NCBI GenBank assembly: GCA_037693485.1
Contig: CM075354.1
Span: 66,821,501-66,885,500, forward strand
Source of the DNA: Kitagawia praeruptora
Taxonomy: Eukaryota; Streptophyta; Magnoliopsida; Apiales; Apiaceae
Direction: 5' to 3'
Length of the DNA stretch: 64,000 nt
Part shown: positions 1-12,119 of the stretch, one piece after another
How the letters are laid out: the number at the start of each line of letters is the position of its first letter
Numbering within the stretch: position 1 is the stretch's first letter
Translations under genes and position numbers: made by a program
Notes under the pieces: generated by a model
Seen by the model: only the letters and a program-made list of their open reading frames with translations
Told to the model about the DNA's origin: nothing
The model's database searches: none

Positions 1-1892
1 ATTCCATGAAATCATTTTAATTTGAAGACAAGTAGTTTTTTTTCCAAAGTAAGGATAGAAGAAATCTTGCCTCGATCTCGGTGTCCTAAAGGTAAGGCTC
101 GCGGCTCTCCTGGAGTTTCTATAAACATGAAAAGGACCGTCATTAGCATACTACATCCCCTTTTCACTTTACCTTTTATATAACTACACCCTTAATGCTT
201 ACTATGTGAGTAACATGTTATTTATAACCCAAGTGTACCAAGAATCTAACCATTTTAGGGTAAATCAAGGTTTTCTATATTGGTTCACCAGTTCTCTTAA
301 CAACCATGCTCAACTGTAAAAATTCTTATAAATTATAGATTTCGAATTTTAAGGTAAGGTCAACTGGAATTAATTCTCTGACCACTACCATATCCCAAAA
401 TTTAGTGACTTTTAAAAATGTATAGGTATGGTAATTATAGCCTCAAAGTTGATACAATTACGGTTTCTCGGTTTTCGAACGTCCTTTACTAAAACTGACT
501 TTTCTCCTAAACCGTTCATCAATTTTAACGCACCTTATATTAAAACAATCTATGAACCAAGATCTATCCTTTCATGATCAGTAAGTGCACTGGACAGGAA
601 CCTACCGTGTGAATATGGGTGCCAAAAACAGAGCATCTATTTGGTTTAACGAAAATCGGGCATTATAACGGCTATATTTTCATACTTTCCAAAAACCAAC
701 TCCTCCAAACCAATCATCCACCTTATACACCATCACCTACACCATGTGGTCATCTTACCAACTATGGTTACAAGCACATACTCCTTTCGTATACAATAAC
801 AACACTTTTAAACACATGGATCATCATGAAACATAACTTTAATCACTAATCTTTCTATAATCTATCATATAAGCAAAGTAATACTAAAGGCCTTGGGATT
901 ATACCTTCTTGAAGCTTTAACAACCCTTAACAAGCCTTGGAATATGCTTAATCACCCTTATACTAACTTGAATCAACTAAAGAAACCATAAAAACAATGT
1001 TAGTTCTTAAAAGTTACTATTCATCACTATTCATCAAGCAACTTTGGAGATTTTATTACCTATGCAAATGATGTTGGTTGGCCTTGAAACTTGGTGGGTA
1101 ATCCTTTCTAACCTCCAAGAGTCTCCACGATTTTTCCCTTGATTTGTTATTGGCTAGAACTTGAGTTTTGATTTTTATTTTTTTCTTTTCTTTCCTTTTT
1201 GCCGAATGGAGTAATGATGGTGATGGGAGGAGATTTTTATGTTTGTTTGATCTTATCTTGGCTAATTACTTGTTAATCTAGAGTCTTGTGGAAGCTTGTA
1301 AGATATTTATGGTTAAAACCATGTTAAAAGACTAATCTACCCCTTAACAAGTGTTAGTGGAAAATGATGTAACTTAGATGACCTCATCATCTCTTTTCTT
1401 GATTTCCTTTTCTACTATAATGCTAGAAATCTTGGTAATTGGTAATGTGGTATGTATCCTTGTTATATTACTAATCTTGGTTACTTAATCTCCATATTCG
1501 TCTAATTATGATTCGCTTCGAATATACCTCGTTATCTCAGTGGTTCTGAAACCATTTAACAATCCGAATTCCTTTGGTATTTCCTTAACTTAATAATCCC
1601 TTAGTTTACCCTAATTCACTAATTCCTCCATATATAATTCCTTTAACATCTCCATGATCCTTAATATCCAATAGAAGTTGATTCGACATCAAAATCCTCA
1701 AAATCCACATTCAGGAATTTCTGAAATCTATCGTCATTTCGAGTCACTTATTTTTATAGTATATCACTAATATGGTTTCTGTTTACTCATTTTCTGTTTC
1801 AAGTATAGATTACTTACATACCATTTCTCTAAATCCTCGAAATTTACTATTCATGTGATTACTGTAGCATTGCTAAAGTTAGGGTTATTACA
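1..1892. mobile_element. Probable LTR-retrotransposon terminus (LTR 3' part)
   Basis: No coding region is visible. The stretch ends in GGGTTATTACA (1882-1892), the form expected for the 3' terminus of a plant LTR that would begin TGTAATAACCC. I find no matching LTR start, primer-binding site or polyprotein here, so the LTR must begin outside the window or be degraded. Directly after it starts the tandem repeat at 1893. The call rests on the terminal motif only. Confidence 0.35.
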
Positions 1893-2280
1893 TTTTTGCT
1901 CAAAATATTCGTTATTTTTGTGTTTGAAATCGGTGTTTTGTGATTAAGAGAGTGTAATATGTTATAATCGGTGTTTCAAGCTTATTACGACTATTTTGCC
2001 TAAAATTAGTTATAATCAAGGCAAAATTAGTTATAAAAAACATAAAATAGAGGTAAAATTAGCTTTCGTCTTGCTTGTATGTGTGTTTTTGCTCAAAATA
2101 TTCGTTTTTTGTGTTTGAAATCGGTGTTTTGTGATTAAGAGAGTGTAATATGTTATAATCGGTGTTTCAAGCTTATTACCACTGTTTTGACTAAAATTAG
2201 TTATAATCAAGTCAAAATTAGTTTTCGCCCTGCTGATATGTGTTTTATTTATGCTCATATGCTTTTCGTATTTTAATTGT
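1893..2280. repeat. Two-copy tandem repeat, unit about 193 bp
   Basis: The segment starting TTTTTGCTCAAAATATTCG at 1893 returns at 2086 with small indels. Both copies contain the phrase ATCGGTGTTTCAAGCTTATTA and a nearby doublet around AAAATTAGTTATAATCAAG. It sits just upstream of the transposase pseudogene and may be the subterminal region of that element. No reading frame of interest is seen. Confidence 0.75.
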
Positions 2281-2489
2281 CTTCTTTTGTAGTGATTGAT
2301 CTTATGTTCGGCTTATATGTTATTTTTAGTGAAAATTTTCATCGATCATCATTTTTAGTGTTATTTTTTGTTCAATTAGTCTTTTGGAGCTGTGTGATAT
2401 TGTATACATTTGATATAGTTACTGATTTCATTTGATATATTTACTGATTTCATTTGAAATTCTGATTTTATATTGTTCTCATTTTTACT

Positions 2490-5465
2490 GATTTTATGTT
2501 CATTCAGGTTCAATTTGTGGTGATGGATCTCGTATTAGTACTGAAGTTAGTAATAATGTTAGTACTGGTGGTTGTTCAACTGAAAGTGAGGGCTCCGTAA
2601 GTAGCTACTTGTTGTCTCCCGGTGGTAAGAGGTATTTTATACATACTGTCGATGTGAATTTTTTTCCATTCTGTGACCAGGTCTTTGAAACTTTAATCCA
2701 AGGTTACAAGTTTTATAAACATTATGGTACATTAGGTGGATTTGATGTTCGTAAAGGGACTGAAAAGAAAGATGATGACGAACATGTTATTCTTAAATAG
2801 TTTGTATGCAACAGAGAAGGTTTCAATGATTTAGATTTAGGAAGTTCTGATATTAGTTCTAGTAAAGATGTAAAGGGAAGGAGGACTCTGTCACGCAGGT
2901 GTGGTTGCAAAGCAAAACTTGTTTTGAAGATAATAGGGATAATATGTTCTTTGTGCGGTCTTTTATTGAACAACACAACCACCCTCTAGTTCCTGAAAGT
3001 GGTAGGCAGATTTTAAAGGCTAATAGGGAGATGACAGTTGGGTTGAGAAATATCGTTTTCGATGCTTCAAAAGTAAATATAAGTTGTAGCAAGGCATTTT
3101 GCCTTGCGAATGAAATGTATGGTGGTTATGCTAATGTAAGGGCAACGCTACGCGATTTCAGAAATTTTGATCGAGATTTGAAAATGTATGTTGGTGAGAG
3201 AGATGGTCAGATGATGATAGATAAATTCAAGGTCATGCAAGAGACTAGTGAGTCATTCTATTATGCTTATGAAGTGGATTCCGCTGGACACTTAACCAAG
3301 CTTTTTTGGGCTGATGCAATTGCTCGAAGGAATTTTGAACTTTATGGTGATGCGGTGTCATTTGATGCAACCTTTGATACAAACAAGTAAACCAGTCTGT
3401 TTTAATTTTATTTTGTAAAATAGACTTGTAGCATATAAATTATAATCTGTACATTTGTTAGTATATAAATGTAGTGATTTGTGCAGTACATAATAGTGAT
3501 TTTCTATTGTTTCTTTTCTGATTTTGTGAATTTTGTGCATAACTTATTAGTGGTTTTATTATTCTTAGTGATTTCCTGATTTTCTTTTCTATTTCTGTAA
3601 CAGTTTCTATATTATATTTTTAGTCGCTTTGTGAATATGTTATTACTGATTGTGTAAATTCTATTTTTTATAAACCTGACGAACTCTGGCTTTTTGAAAC
3701 TTTTATTATTGCTTGTTTAAATTTAAGCATTCTGTTTTGACAGTTGTATTTATTTAAATTTATTTTTTAGGTATGACATGATTTTTGATCCATTCACTGG
3801 TGTCGATAAGCACGACAAATGTGTTACATTTGCAGCTTGCCTATTATCACAAGAAAGTGTTGCAGATTATAGTTAGGCTTTTCATCATTTTTCAAAGGCC
3901 ATGGGACGGTATCCTGTTGTTATTGTTACTGATCAGTGTGCTGTTATGAAGGTAGCTATTCGTGAATCATTTTCTGCTGTTAATGGTTTGGTTGCTACTA
4001 AGCATCATCTTTGTATGTGGCACATTATGGAAAAATTTCCTCTGAAGGTATACTTTTTAACTTTTTGTAATTTTTAGCATTCCCAAAATAATTGTTAATA
4101 ATTGGTTTTGATTTTCATTTCGTAGTTGGGTAATCGTCTATGTAAAGAAACTGATTTTATGGAGAAAATGAAAGTCTATATATGGTCATCTATTTTAGAG
4201 ATTGATGAGTTTGAAAAAGGATGGGAAGCTGTTATAAAAGATTTCCAATTAGAGGATAACAAGTGGTTGTCAGATATGTATGATATAAGATCTTTGTGGA
4301 TTCCTGCATTTTTTAGAAATGAGCCAATGTTTGGTTTGATGAGAACAACTTCAAGGTCGGAGAGTGAGAATTTTTTCTTTTCACAGTTTCATAAACAAGG
4401 GGACACCTTATGTGAGTTTTGGTTGCGTTTTCAAAGTGCAATGGATAGGTAGAGGAATGAAACTGCTAGGTTGGATAATGAGTCAAATTCAAGCCTGCCT
4501 CCTACATTGTCTACATGGTATATTGAAGATGATGCAGCTGATTTATTCACATGTGCAATTTTTTACAAAGTTCAAGACGAAATAATGGCATCTTGTTTGG
4601 ATATGCAAATCAAGCGTATGAGTGAAGAAGTAGAGGGGGTTACTCATCTTGAAATTAGGGACGTCAAAGTGAGAGATAAATTGTTTAAGGTAACATTTCA
4701 TAGACTACTTATTTTATGATGCGTTTATTTCTTTTTACTCGGATATCTGGTGATTAACTAGTATATTAAAAAACTGATTACAAAATTATTAGTCTACTTT
4801 TTTTGCAGGTTTCTGTTAGTAGAAATCATGGAGTTTGTTCTTGCAAGAAGTTTATTATGTGTGGAATTGTTTATCGACACACATTTTGTGGTTTTAAACA
4901 AATAGGAGTTACTAAGTTTCCTAGAAGTCTTGTGCTAAATCGCTGGATGAAAATAGCTGAGAGTGGAACTTCACCAAATTCAGTGTCCGTCTCTAATGAC
5001 TACTTTAAGATGGAGCAGGCTTCTTCGAAATTGACAGAGATTTGGTTTGATTTTCGTCAAGCAGTTAATAAAGCTGGATTTCAGTTAGATAGGCTAGATT
5101 ATGTGCACAAAACAGTAAAGCAACTGAATACTGATCTTGAAAACCAATATGGGAGTTTTCCTGATTTTACAAAGAAGGATCACATGGCTGCTATGATTGG
5201 TGAACAACCAGTTGGAGAAGTTTCTATACTTGTTCCAAAGCTTTGCAGAAACAAAGGAAATTATTTTAAGAAGAAGAGGCTGGTCACTGAAAGAGAAAGG
5301 GCGCTTAACAAATTGAATAAAAGAATTCGAAAATGCAACATATGTGAGGCATTAACTCATGATGCTAGAACTTGCCCAGATAAAAATGGAGAGACAACAG
5401 CGAATAAAAAAAGAGCTGCGAATAAGAAAGGAAAGGCAGCAGAGGCCACAACAAAAAAGAAATGA
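2490..5465 (+). pseudogene. MULE transposase / FAR1-like pseudogene
   Basis: Exons can be followed at about 2490-3386, 3771-4047, 4126-4689 and 4809-5465, joined by introns with GT/AG ends. Domains in order: FAR1-type N-terminal DNA-binding region (VFETLIQGYKFYKHYG, then FVCNREGF, RRCGCKA and EQHNHPL), MULE DDE domain (SFDATFDTNKYDM with the first Asp, VIVTDQCAVMK with the second, HHLCMWHI), SWIM finger (CSCKKFIMCGIVYRH) and a C-terminal CCHC knuckle (CNICEALTHDARTC). FAR1/mudrA-type proteins bind element ends and catalyse transposition in the nucleus. The gene is dead: TAG stops interrupt the frame near 2798, 3875 and 4450, and a frameshift lies near 2930. In the SWIM finger the usual Cys of C-x-H is Tyr. 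A domesticated FHY3/FAR1 gene is the alternative, but the stops and the ULP neighbour favour a transposon. Confidence 0.87.
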
Positions 5466-5940
5466 GAGTCTGAAGCAAATGTTGTTAATTGACCTTGATG
5501 TTTTTACTAATGTAGTGAACAATATTTATTTACTGGTTCAAAAACTTTGTTTTGTATTACAAAACTTCATTTCAATTGATATTTGGTATCATGGATACAT
5601 TAATTCACTGTTTTACTATTACCTGTGATTTGGTGTATATCAGGTTTTTATTCAATTATTTTTAATGTTTTTAAAGCTACGGACATATAACTATACTGAT
5701 TAGTGCTTTACCTTTCTATGATTTTATTGGTATAAAATACTGATTCTATATGTGATTCTATACTGATTTTATAAGTTAGTGTAGTTTATACAAACGATTT
5801 TATAAGTTTTTTTTAGTGTAGTTTTTTTTAATACAACAATGCTGTATATTCTAGAGTTTGGGGGGGGGGGAACGTGACATTATGTGGTGTTTTTAGGGAA
5901 AACGGCTCATTGTGTTTTGGGTTTTTTAGTTTTTTTTCCA
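5466..5940. other. AT-rich spacer after the transposase
   Basis: Non-coding. It holds many ACTGATTTTA-like phrases, a run of ten G around 5860-5870, and at 5668-5790 one copy of a module repeated elsewhere in the element. Confidence 0.6.
5668..5790 (+). repeat. Module shared (inverted) with 21535-21665
   Basis: The segment running from TTTTAAAG(C)TACGGA through ACTGATT, TTTACCTTTC, TTGGTATAAA and TACTGATTCTATATG to ATTTTATAAGTTAGTGTAG is found in reverse complement at 21535-21665, nearly base for base. Partial copies lie at about 6980-7055 (same strand) and 21775-21860 (inverted). It ties the two halves of the MULE together. Confidence 0.8.
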
Positions 5941-6400
5941 GGGGTTCATCAACGTTTCCATTTTGGGTTTCAGAAATATTCGGAACAACGAATAAACCGT
6001 ATGCAAACTTAGAGTTTAGGGTTGTTTACAACCCTAAACCCTAACTTATCCTGATTTTTAAACGCGTTAGCGTTTAAAAATCAGGCCGCCGGATTCAATT
6101 TTTTTAAATAAAATTTTTAAATTTTATTCAACGGTTAATCTTTGGGGTTCAACGTTTCCATTTTGGGTTTTAGAAATATTCGGAATGATGAATAAACCGT
6201 ATGCAAACTTAGGGAAACCCTAGACCCTAACTTATCCTGATTTTTAAACGCGTTAGCGTTTAAAAATCAGGCCGCCGGATTCAATTTTTTTAAATAAAAT
6301 TTTAAATTTTATTCAACGGTTAATCTTTGGGTTTCAATAATTCCATTTTGGGTTTAGAAATATTCGGAACGATGAATAAACCGTATATATTTAGGAGAAA
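5940..6400. repeat. Tandem repeat, unit about 186 bp, with a perfect palindrome
   Basis: Two full copies and a third partial copy of a unit beginning near CATTTTGGGTTT..AGAAATATTCGGAA. Each full copy contains the same 36-bp palindrome (6050-6085 and 6236-6271): 16-nt arms CCTGATTTTTAAACGC and their complement around GTTA, with a central ACGCGTTAGCGT. The palindrome is followed by GCCGCCGGATTCAA, unusually GC-rich for this region. The first copy also has a GTTTAGGG..CCCTAAAC inverted pair (about 6013-6039). Confidence 0.85.
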
Positions 6401-6652
6401 TAAAAGGAAAAAAACAAAACAACAAACGCCACATGGAACTATTTCATGTTGCATTTCCAAAGCTGTAAACATACTTTCAATTAGTGTTTTGGGAAAAAAA
6501 ACGCTACACGAAGTAGCTTTTGAACAAAAAAAAAAGAGAACGCTACACGAAGTAGGAAATGTTGTTAACTTCATTTCAATTGATACTTGGTACTATGGAT
6601 ACATTAATTCATTGTTTTACTATTACCTGTACTAGGGACCAATTATTCATAA

Positions 6653-6844
6653 GAAAACTGCTAGAGGTACCAAATTGGGGTACCAAAAATTATTACCAAA
6701 TGACATGGCATTGATTTGATTGGCTATAATTATAATGGGCCCGCCAGGGCCAACCAATTAAAATATTTCAAAATGACAAGTAGTTAGTGCCATGTCATTT
6801 TGTAACAAAATTTGGTACCTAATTTGGTACCTCTAGCACTACTC
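6653..6844. mobile_element. Mutator-type MITE, 192 bp
   Basis: The 9-bp duplication TATTCATAA stands at 6644-6652 and 6845-6853. Between them the ends are inverted: TGCTAGAGGTACC at 6659 and GGTACCTCTAGCA ending at 6838, continuing inward with a second pair of GGTACC-containing stretches and TGCCATGTCATTT. A 9-bp target duplication and TIRs indicate a non-autonomous Mutator-like element. The centre contains the GC-rich palindrome GGGCCCGCCAGGGCC (6737-6751). No coding capacity. Confidence 0.85.
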
Positions 6845-6853
6845 TATTCATAA

Positions 6854-7474
6854 AGCCCTTCTTTTTCACAAGCAAAATATCATGTTTTCAAAAAATTGTA
6901 GTTTCCATTTTTGGCTCAGCTCTTTTCGAACATATCATGGAATAAAGTCATTACCTTCTTAAAATACCCAAGTTTTCTACTGATTAATGTTTTACCTTTC
7001 ACTGATTTTATTGGTATAAAATACTGATTCCATATATGTGATTTTATTGTGGTTAGGTTTGAAATAGATCAAAAACTGATTTCACTCTTTATTTTTAATA
7101 GCACTATGTCATTGTAGTTCAATACAAATGTGCAATAAACATTTATAGAACTAAACATTTATAGAACTAAACATTTATACAAATGTGGAGAAGTAAGTTA
7201 TTACTGTCCACTCATCATTAATCAAGTTACATTGTAGAGTGTGTACTGTTAGTGTAGGAAAGGATTGCTTCATATCCAGCATAAAGAAATTTAATACCTT
7301 ACTATATATGTCATTGTAGTTAGGTCATATTCATTGTATAAAAGTTGACTTCACAGTTGATCCCAATTAAAAATAATAGTCAATCACAAACATAGAATGT
7401 AAAATAGTACTATCAATGTTTCACAATGAAATAGTAGAAATGTGACTTAAAAGAAACGATTGTATCAGTGTTTC
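6854..7474. other. Non-coding stretch between convergent genes
   Basis: AT-rich; no gene seen. It contains a partial copy (about 6980-7055) of the module at 5668 and a short repeat of ACATTTATA(C/G)AA at 7140-7180. The segment near 7200-7260 (CATTGTAGAGTGTGTACTGTTAGTGTAGGAAAGG) recurs inverted at about 7797-7832, so this may be a duplicated 3' end of the protease gene. Confidence 0.5.
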
Positions 7475-9570
7475 TTATGCATTTTCAAATCTAGTGGTCA
7501 GGTTTTCTGCAAATGTCACAGTCTTCTTCTCTTTGTCGATTGGCTGAGCAGTACGAAATTTTGTGCATCCTACCTTCCTCAAAGTCTCTTGTGCAGCATC
7601 TTTAAACATGCCTTGCGCCTCATTAATGATTTCATCTCGTTTTTCATTAATCTGCGATGACAGGATAACATTGTTGTATTTCGTTCGAAGCTTAGCCAAT
7701 TGCCTATATTGACCACACTGCAAATAAAAGGTAAACATGTATCAGTAAAACAGCCAACAAAAATAGAGATAAACATACAAAACTTACCTCTTCGCACCTT
7801 TCCTACACTAACAGTACACACTCTACAATGTAACTTTATTAGCTGATGAGTGGACAGTATCAGTAAAACATGTATCAGTAAACATAAAAAACTTACCCCT
7901 TCGCTCCTGAAACCAATTTCCCAATTTTTGATATCTCCTTTATAGGTTTCCATATGTCTCATAAGAAATATACCACAGTCAACTGAGTTTTCTTTAGTCT
8001 GTCTTGTCATTTCCAAGCACGAAGCCTCTAACTTTCGAATTGATTTTGCTAAATTTGGCAAACCCTTCGATTGCAAATATTTGCAAAAGTGAGTGTGCTA
8101 CAATTTTGATAAAAAAACGACAACTTGTCAAAAGTCAACAATTAAAATATATAATCAATAAACTTAATTATGATAACCTACATAAACTAAACCCAAAAAT
8201 ATATAAGAATAATTTTTTACCAGAATTTTGGGTGTTTTTCCATAATAGACATTTTCATCATCTTCTCGCAGAATGTTATCAATGATTTCAAATGCTGGAT
8301 TCTTCAAGTTGTAGCAAATCAAGTAGAAATGCTGGTGTGCATATATAAGGAAGAAAACCTATGAAGTTACAGAAAATACCAGTAAATTACATAAGATTGT
8401 ATAACATAAAAATTGTACAGATGTATAGCAAAGATTCAATTTTTTTTACCATGTCCATATTTTTCATTTCCTTTCCAGGGTATTTACTGAGCAAATCGTC
8501 CATGTTACTGCAAAAAATTTGATATGTGGCAGGCAGTTTCTTCTTTTCATCAAAGCTCCAATTCTGCATATATACATAGTGAAATGTTATTATAGTAAAA
8601 AATTTGGAAGATAATAATATAAGAAAAAAAGGTTTTATTTTAGTACCAAACCACCAATGGTACAAAACAGACGCATTGGCGACTCATCAGCTTTTTAATT
8701 CTCATTGTCATTTAGAATTGTTGACCAAGTGTCAATAACTGAGTAGTACAGTTTTTTGTTGTTATACATTGTTTGAATATGCTCCCTTATACATCTCGCC
8801 CACTTCCAAGCAAACACATCTTCCCTATAAAACAAAAACAAAAATTACAATTTTAGCAATTAAGATTGATATAAATCATAAAATGAGTGTTGAGAATCAC
8901 TTACATTTTATCTCTATTCTGGAACATCATGTATCTCCAAAATACAATGTCATCATTTGTGTATTTTCCTTAATGTCAATTACTCTTTCAATATAAGGTG
9001 ACTTGGCATATGGACCCAACTTTATCTGTCTTGTGCTCTTCTCTCTCAGTAATGGCTTAGGTGTCACAAAATCAGTGTCATGATAATCAACTTTATCTTT
9101 TTCGTGTTCTTTGTTGATATCATGACATACTTGCTGCACAATTTCTGTGTTGAAATCAGGTTCGATCTCAGGTCCAAGTGAGAATAAAGGAACAAAGCCA
9201 TCACTTGTTCTTCTCTTTGCAGGGAACATTATAGACATTTCTTTCATACCTTCTTCTGAATGCAAAAATTCAATGATCTCTAGTTGAGCGAAAAATTTTG
9301 GATCCAAGTCAAAATCATCATCAATAACAAACAATTTCTGAGCTTCTGGAGTTTTCTGTTGTCCTTGGACTTTCTTATCTGATTTTTCTTTTTTATTCGG
9401 ACAGAATATATCATTGTATACCTCTTGAATAATCTGAAGTTGTTCATTAGATGGATAATTTTTCATTGCTTCCATCATTTCTTTTTCAAAATGTGTCTTG
9501 CCATTTATTAGTTCAGAAGCCATCAAACGTAGCATCTCCACAGCATCCTGAGAATTAAGACCACCAAAGA
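7475..9570 (-). pseudogene. Ulp1-like cysteine protease, C-terminal (catalytic) half
   Basis: C48-family (SUMO-protease-like) exons read leftwards from about 9570: a linker ending in SPYIERVIDI, then NDDIVFWRYMMFQ, then VIDTWSTILND and SPMRLF, a lysine-rich segment (KKLPATYQIF), the catalytic core and a short coiled tail (QINEKRDEIINEAQ) stopping at 7475. The catalytic triad is present: His in HQHFYLICYN, Asp in FEIIDN (both in 8240-8370) and Cys in SVDCGIFLMRHMETY (about 7930-7985). Damage: a frameshift near 8960, and an in-frame TAA after ILNDNEN near 8698. Real C48 enzymes remove SUMO from proteins; in ULP-carrying MULEs the role is unknown. The N-terminal half lies at 19381-23111 beyond the copia insertion. 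Confidence 0.82.
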
Positions 9571-10537
9571 AATACATAACCAATTCCGTACAAAGTATAG
9601 CGAATATATGTTTTATTACATACATAACCAATTACTAATTTTTGATGCATCCATCAAAGAAATACACTACGTGAATCAGTAATATGTAAACAAAGAAACT
9701 CATATATAAACTCAATCAGTAATAAGTAATTTGTAAATCAATTTGACAGCCACGAACACAGCAACATAATTTAACAAAGAAACTCATAAACATGTAAACA
9801 CAGCAACTCAGAAAAACGAAATCAAACAGAAATGAAAACGAAAACAAAATAAAACACTCAACTCAGCAACACAAACAACTCGGCAGCCTCGACTTAGTTA
9901 AACCAACAAACTCATCATAATCAAAACAGGACTCATACTCGACTCTAAACTGAACCAAAACAAAACAAACATAATGTAGCAACTCGAAACGAACTTTTAC
10001 AAAATCGCATAAATTCATAAATTCGATCCTAAAGAACATAATCACTCAGCTATGCACTAGACTAACGGATTCGGAAGACTCAGCACAAAACTACAACGAT
10101 GCAAATCAGCTAAACGAACTCACAAAAACAAAATGAAAAAGAGCTCACAGACCTAACAAAGAAACTTCTGTACACAAGCAAAACCAGAAGAAACTAACCC
10201 AATTCATTACAATGAATCAACTCGGCAAACAGCATAATACATCGAACTCAAAAAATAGCATATGAAATTCAATGATCCTTAAGAAACTCAATTCAAACAT
10301 ATTAAATGAACACATGGAAACTATCAATCTACACTACAATTAATCAAAACAGGGTAAGGGGGTTTTGAAGCAAGGGGAAAAAGGCTGAGAAATCGAATAT
10401 ATGTTATATTACATACATAACCAATTACTAATTTTTGATGTATCAATCAAAGAAATACACTACATGAATCAGTAAGAATATATACACCCAATCAATAATA
10501 TGTTCTGTATAAATTAGTCAAATCTATGGCATATATC
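9571..10537. other. Intron remnant left of the copia insertion, with a direct repeat
   Basis: No coding region. The sequence CGAATATATGTT..ATTACATACATAACC at about 9600-9690 recurs as a direct repeat at 10395-10485, both followed by AATTACTAATTTTTGATG. The stretch between is A-rich with many AACTCA and AAACAAA phrases. The last five bases (10533-10537, ATATC) are the left copy of the copia target duplication. Confidence 0.6.
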
Positions 10538-12099
10538 TGAAGGAATTTACGGACGAGCAGAAGCGCAGTATAACAATTATTCCGTAAAAACCATGTATCG
10601 TGCATATAGAAAAGCATATAAAAATGAATAAACGAGGGAATCGTAACCATACCTTGAAATCGAAGCTTTACAAAATGGTGTTTTAGCAGTTGCTCCTCAG
10701 AGTGTGAAGCACTCTACCGGTATCCACCAAGATTAATTCTTCGACGAAGCTTTTTATAAAACTAAGCTTTTATAAAAATGGAGGTTTGAGAGAGAAAGAG
10801 GGAGATGAAGAAGATGAGGGAGGCAACTAGGTTTTTCATAAAAAACCAAAAGTATGTAGACTCATTCTCATCTCATTCTAATTATAGGGCTCATGTAGGG
10901 TTTTCATAATTAATATATCATTATATATTAATATATAAATCCTACACTTTATCTTATAAAATGTTAAATAATAATTAAAACAATTTTAATCATTATTAAA
11001 ACAACTTGCTCTCTCAAAATACCTTCATCAATAAATTAATCTTTTTATGGTGTGACCCTGTAGGTTCAATATTAAGCCGGTAGTAGAAATAAATAATAAT
11101 AAACTTTTTATTTATTATTTATATGAATTCTAAAATTCATTAAATATAATTAACTGATTAATTATATTTATTCTACATCGCGAGTGATGCTTCTCAACAT
11201 ATCGCGACTATCCGGATAATATGAATTCACTGCTTAGAATACCAAGAACCTGTCAGTGCTAGTTACCGTACAATCAATTCCTTCTACCCTGCAATATCCC
11301 GATTAAATACAAGGCATGGAACTCGTGTCAAGCCTATCAAATTTAATCATATGATTCTTATTCATAATGCAAAGTTCATATTAATGCAAATTAGAAACTC
11401 CTTTCCAATTTCATACACTCTGGCCAGAGATTCCAGAAATAGCATCATAAGAATAGCATAGGATATTCTCTTCCTTTACTGGAAGGGGTAGATCCTTTAT
11501 TGACCGTTAACTATCTCCATACACAAATCCCTATGCCCAGAATAGACCTAATGGATGTCCTTGAGACTAAGGACTAAACCAAAGCATAGTTCATTATATA
11601 CAAGATTACTATAACGATCTCAAGTCTAAGGACACTTGTACAACTATCACTCAGTGAACAACTATCGACACGTGAGTAAACTCCATTAGTTGTTCAACTT
11701 ATCGAGTCATGTTCAGTGAACTTATTCCCTAATAAGCACCTACATACTAGCTATAGTGTCACCACACAAATGCCTATGAGAACAGACATCCTCCTTAAAG
11801 GAGCAAGCATAGTATGTACCAATCTTTGCGGATTCACTAACTTCCGATTAGTTATCCTATGATCAGGAACTGTTTAAGTCTAGAGTTATCATCTTCTAGA
11901 TCTCACTATTATAATCTCATTATAATTCTAGAAGCTTTACTCTAAACTATGGAACATCTTATTTAAGACAATTTAAATAGATAAGGCCCGTAATAAAAAC
12001 AAATAAGTCTTTTATTAATATTAATGAAATCAAATAAGAGTACAAGAAAGTTCTTCTTAAATCATCATACATGATTAGATTTTAGGACAAACTCTTTCA
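10538..12099 (-). repeat. 3' LTR of the copia element (1562 bp)
   Basis: TG..CA ends; same sequence as 17708-19268 apart from roughly 20 substitutions and a 1-bp indel (for example GAAGC versus GAGC near the start). AT-rich with many small TATAAA-like runs. It directly follows a polypurine tract on the - strand. Confidence 0.95.
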
Positions 12100-12110
12100 A
12101 TCTCCCACTT
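12100..12110 (-). other. Polypurine tract of the copia element
   Basis: On the - strand the bases next to the 3' LTR read AAGTGGGAGAT, the polypurine tract typical of plant copia elements, used to prime plus-strand DNA synthesis. Confidence 0.8.
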
Positions 12111-12119
12111 ATACTAAAG

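Noticed and set aside
619..849. Open frame on + near the left edge
   Set aside because: No recognisable motif, composition as expected by chance in AT-rich LTR-like sequence.
6013..6040. GTTTAGGG..CCCTAAAC resembling telomere repeat TTTAGGG
   Set aside because: Only one or two units in inverted order within a tandem repeat; no telomeric array.
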